64,000 nt of DNA from Odobenus rosmarus divergens. Taxonomy: Eukaryota; Chordata; Mammalia; Carnivora; Odobenidae. Where the stretch lies: contig NW_004450324.1 of NCBI RefSeq assembly GCF_000321225.1, forward strand, positions 807,256-871,255. The letters run 5' to 3'. The notes beneath the pieces are model-generated. The model saw only the letters and a program-made list of their open reading frames with translations, had not been told where the DNA came from and ran no database searches. The position numbers were made by a program, and so were the translations under genes. This document shows positions 62,084 to 64,000 of the stretch, piece after piece; within the stretch, counting starts at the first letter, position 1, and every line of letters starts with the position of its first letter.

Positions 62084-62287
62084 GTGACTTTAGATGGCCA
62101 TGACCTTCGCTCTCTTAACATTCAGTGGCTTAGAGCTCAGATTGGGATGGTGGAGCAAGAGCCCGTTCTGTTCTCCACCACCATTGCAGAGAACATTCGT
62201 TATGGCAGAGAGGACGCAACAATGGAAGATATAGTTCGAGCTGCCAAGGCAGCCAATGCCTACAACTTCATCATGGATCTGCCACAG
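62084..62287 (+). CDS. ABCB11: ABCB11 exon 14: Q-loop segment of NBD1 (codons 479-546)
   Basis: The 204-base exon encodes [20 protein letters not shown], the Q-loop region [10 protein letters not shown] (Gln503), and [20 protein letters not shown]. Asp482, altered in the human disease allele D482G, is conserved. The acceptor is gtctctag and the donor is gtacccc. It is the last exon in the window; the next exon, with the ABC signature and Walker B, is not reached by 64000. Confidence 0.97.
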
Positions 62288-62844
62288 GTACCCCTGGCCT
62301 CTCATCTTGGGTGGGGTGGGGGAGCAGAACTCAGAAAGTTGTAAAAGGAAAAAGAAAAAGTTACACGATACTATACATTTCTTTCCATTTGAATCCCAAA
62401 TTATTAAATTCTTAATGCCATGCTAGGTTTCATTCCTGGAAATGTACCATGAGTTTTCCCCTTTGCCTGAAAGCATATTGTTGTTGATATATTAAAATCT
62501 ACAAACAGGGGAACTTTCTTTTAAAAGCTCCCTTTGACAGAGGTACAATCTTCTTACTCCATCTGTTGAGCATTTGTCTAAGCAATTGATAAATTTGTTA
62601 TGTGGCAATGACTTACACAATGTTCGTTGATGCCTACCAGTGTCATTGTTCTTTCATTTTCTTGGGCTTAGGCAGCTAATTCTGTGGCCTCAGTACTGTA
62701 TCTTGCATATTCAAAAATTCCTCATTTATCTTCATTTTAAACAATGACAACAAAAACCAACTCCATATTATTACACTTATACGTATTTTGTGGCTGCTAA
62801 GTCAAATGGTCTGCTAAGTCAAAGAAGAGCTGTTATTACCAGTT

Positions 62845-63065
62845 AACATATGTATAGTGCTTACTACCTACCAGACACTGTTGTAAGCACTTTACATCTC
62901 ATTTAACTCTCATGAACATCCTGCTGGCAGCTACTATTATTATTTCCATCTGTGAAGAGAGAACTAAGGTTCCAAGAAGTCAGATAACTTGCTCAAGGCA
63001 GGAGAGTCAAAGTTCACACCCAGGTGGTCTGGCTCCAGAGTCTGTGCTCTAGATCATTTCCTATT
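62845..63065 (-). repeat. MIR relic
   Basis: TAGTGCTTACTACCTACCAG, ATCTCATTTAACTCTCATGA and TCCAGAGTCTGTGCTCTAGA, a nearly complete reversed MIR. Confidence 0.88.
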
Positions 63066-63114
63066 CAGCCTTCTAGATTACCTGTGTGAATAGGATTGCA
63101 GCTCTGAGTATGAT

Positions 63115-63375
63115 ATAGTCCAGTGGTAAAGAGTTTAAAGCTTTGGAATCAGACTGCCTCCATGAAAATCCCAGCTTCTCCATCTGCAAGCTCTATAAAC
63201 TTGGGCAAGTTACTTTAGCCCCTTACACCCCAGCATTTCCTTACCGGTTGATTGAGGAGAACAGCAGTACCTGCCTCATGGGGCATCTGGGAGGACTAAT
63301 GAGGTGATATGTGTAAAGAGCTCAACTTCCTGCTTTATACATGGTAAATGCTCAACTCATGTTGGCTAATAATAA
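63115..63375 (+). repeat. MIR relic
   Basis: AATCAGACTGCCTCCATGAA, CTTGGGCAAGTTACTTTAGC and AATGCTCAACTCATGTTGGC, a nearly complete forward MIR facing the previous one. Confidence 0.88.
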
Positions 63376-63626
63376 ACAAGACAAGAGCCTGACATCATTG
63401 TGAGATTCCAATATAATGCTAGACATGAAAGATACTCAGTAACTTTTTGCTGTCAATGGTAATGATTGTACAGCCAGCTTGATCTTTCATTTGTAATATA
63501 GAGACAGCTTTAATATTTCTTTTTCTGTGTTGCTTAGCTGGAGAAAAGAGGGAAGAATTTGATAGGTGCTTTAACCCTTTAAAATGGGTTTTCAGGACCC
63601 TGATCAACCTTTACTTTGGTGGAAAC

Positions 63627-63758
63627 TTTTTTTTTTTTAAGTAGGCTCCACACGCAGTGTGGTGCCCAACACAGAGCTTGAACTCAGGACTCTGAGATCA
63701 AGACCTGAGCTGAGATCAAGAGTCGGATGCTTAACCAACTGAGCCACCCAGGTGCCCC
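63627..63758 (-). repeat. CanSINE, short form, with target duplication
   Basis: A reversed SINE lacking the GA-rich middle, flanked by TACTTTGGTGGAAAC (63612-63626) and TACTTTGGTGAAAAC (63759-63773). Confidence 0.94.
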
Positions 63759-63848
63759 TACTTTGGTGAAAACATTTTATTTGAAGTTGAGCTAGAGAGA
63801 AACATTTATACAGCCCAGTGAACCTGGGAATGAAAGAATAAATTAGTT

Positions 63849-64000
63849 TCTTTTTTTTCTTTCAAAGATTTTATTTGGTTATTTGGCAGAGAGAGAGAGA
63901 GAACACAAGCAGGGGGAGTGGCAGAGGGAGAGGGAGAAGCAGGCTCCCCGCCGAGCAGGGAGCTCGATGTGGGGCTCCATCCCAGGACCCTGGGATCCTG
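63849..64000 (-). repeat. CanSINE, cut by window end
   Basis: A reversed SINE with tail, GA block and body up to the last base; the head lies beyond the window. Confidence 0.92.

Larger units (their letters stand above)
62288..64000 (+). other. ABCB11: ABCB11 intron 14 (partial)
   Basis: The intron begins here and runs past the window. It contains two adjacent MIR relics in opposite orientation (62845-63065, 63115-63375), a complete CanSINE (63627-63758) and a second one cut by the window end (63849-64000). The next coding exon is not seen. Confidence 0.85.

Overview
The window is mammalian nuclear DNA, almost certainly from an arctoid carnivore (bear, seal or mustelid group). More than twenty tRNA-Lys-derived CanSINE copies lie on both strands. 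Their body, with the 'GCTCAGCAGGGAG...TGCTTCTCCCTC' stretch, looks arctoid rather than dog-type. This taxonomic call is inference from repeat style. There is no bacterial or phage content and no dense gene packing.

One functional gene dominates: the 5' half of ABCB11 (BSEP, the canalicular bile salt export pump) on the + strand. About 14.2 kb of upstream intergenic DNA, mostly old repeats plus one retropseudogene, leads to a compact promoter. That promoter has an inverted-repeat-1 FXR-type site at 14140-14152, just before non-coding exon 1 (about 14206-14302). Coding exons 2-14 follow at 23886-23988, 25821-25842, 28284-28335, 29528-29766, 41710-41797, 42933-43066, 44960-45131, 47953-48077, 49622-49796, 55540-55653, 58092-58202, 60544-60669 and 62084-62287. 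They join in frame without a stop into codons 1-546: N-terminus, the first six-helix membrane domain with four N-glycosylation sequons, and nucleotide-binding domain 1 up to and past the Q-loop. The ABC signature, Walker B and the whole second half lie beyond 64000.

The introns hold two more points of interest. Intron 2 carries a retrocopy of the small ATP synthase subunit DAPIT (ATP5MK/USMG5) with an intact 58-codon frame, a poly(A) tail and a diverged target-site duplication. The upstream intergenic region carries a broken retrocopy of ATP synthase subunit g (ATP5MG) on the - strand. Intron 5 (about 12 kb) is largely two decayed L1 elements in opposite orientation. Intron 1 contains another old L1 hit twice by CanSINEs at the same target, and a 450-base assembly gap inside a pyrimidine tetranucleotide repeat.

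I found no evidence of a previously undescribed biological system. The observations most worth checking are the two IR-1 elements upstream of ABCB11, the intact DAPIT retrocopy, the non-consensus exon 9 donor and the nested retroelement structures. Identifications rest on reading the sequence and on recalled knowledge of the human orthologue and repeat consensuses; no search was run.
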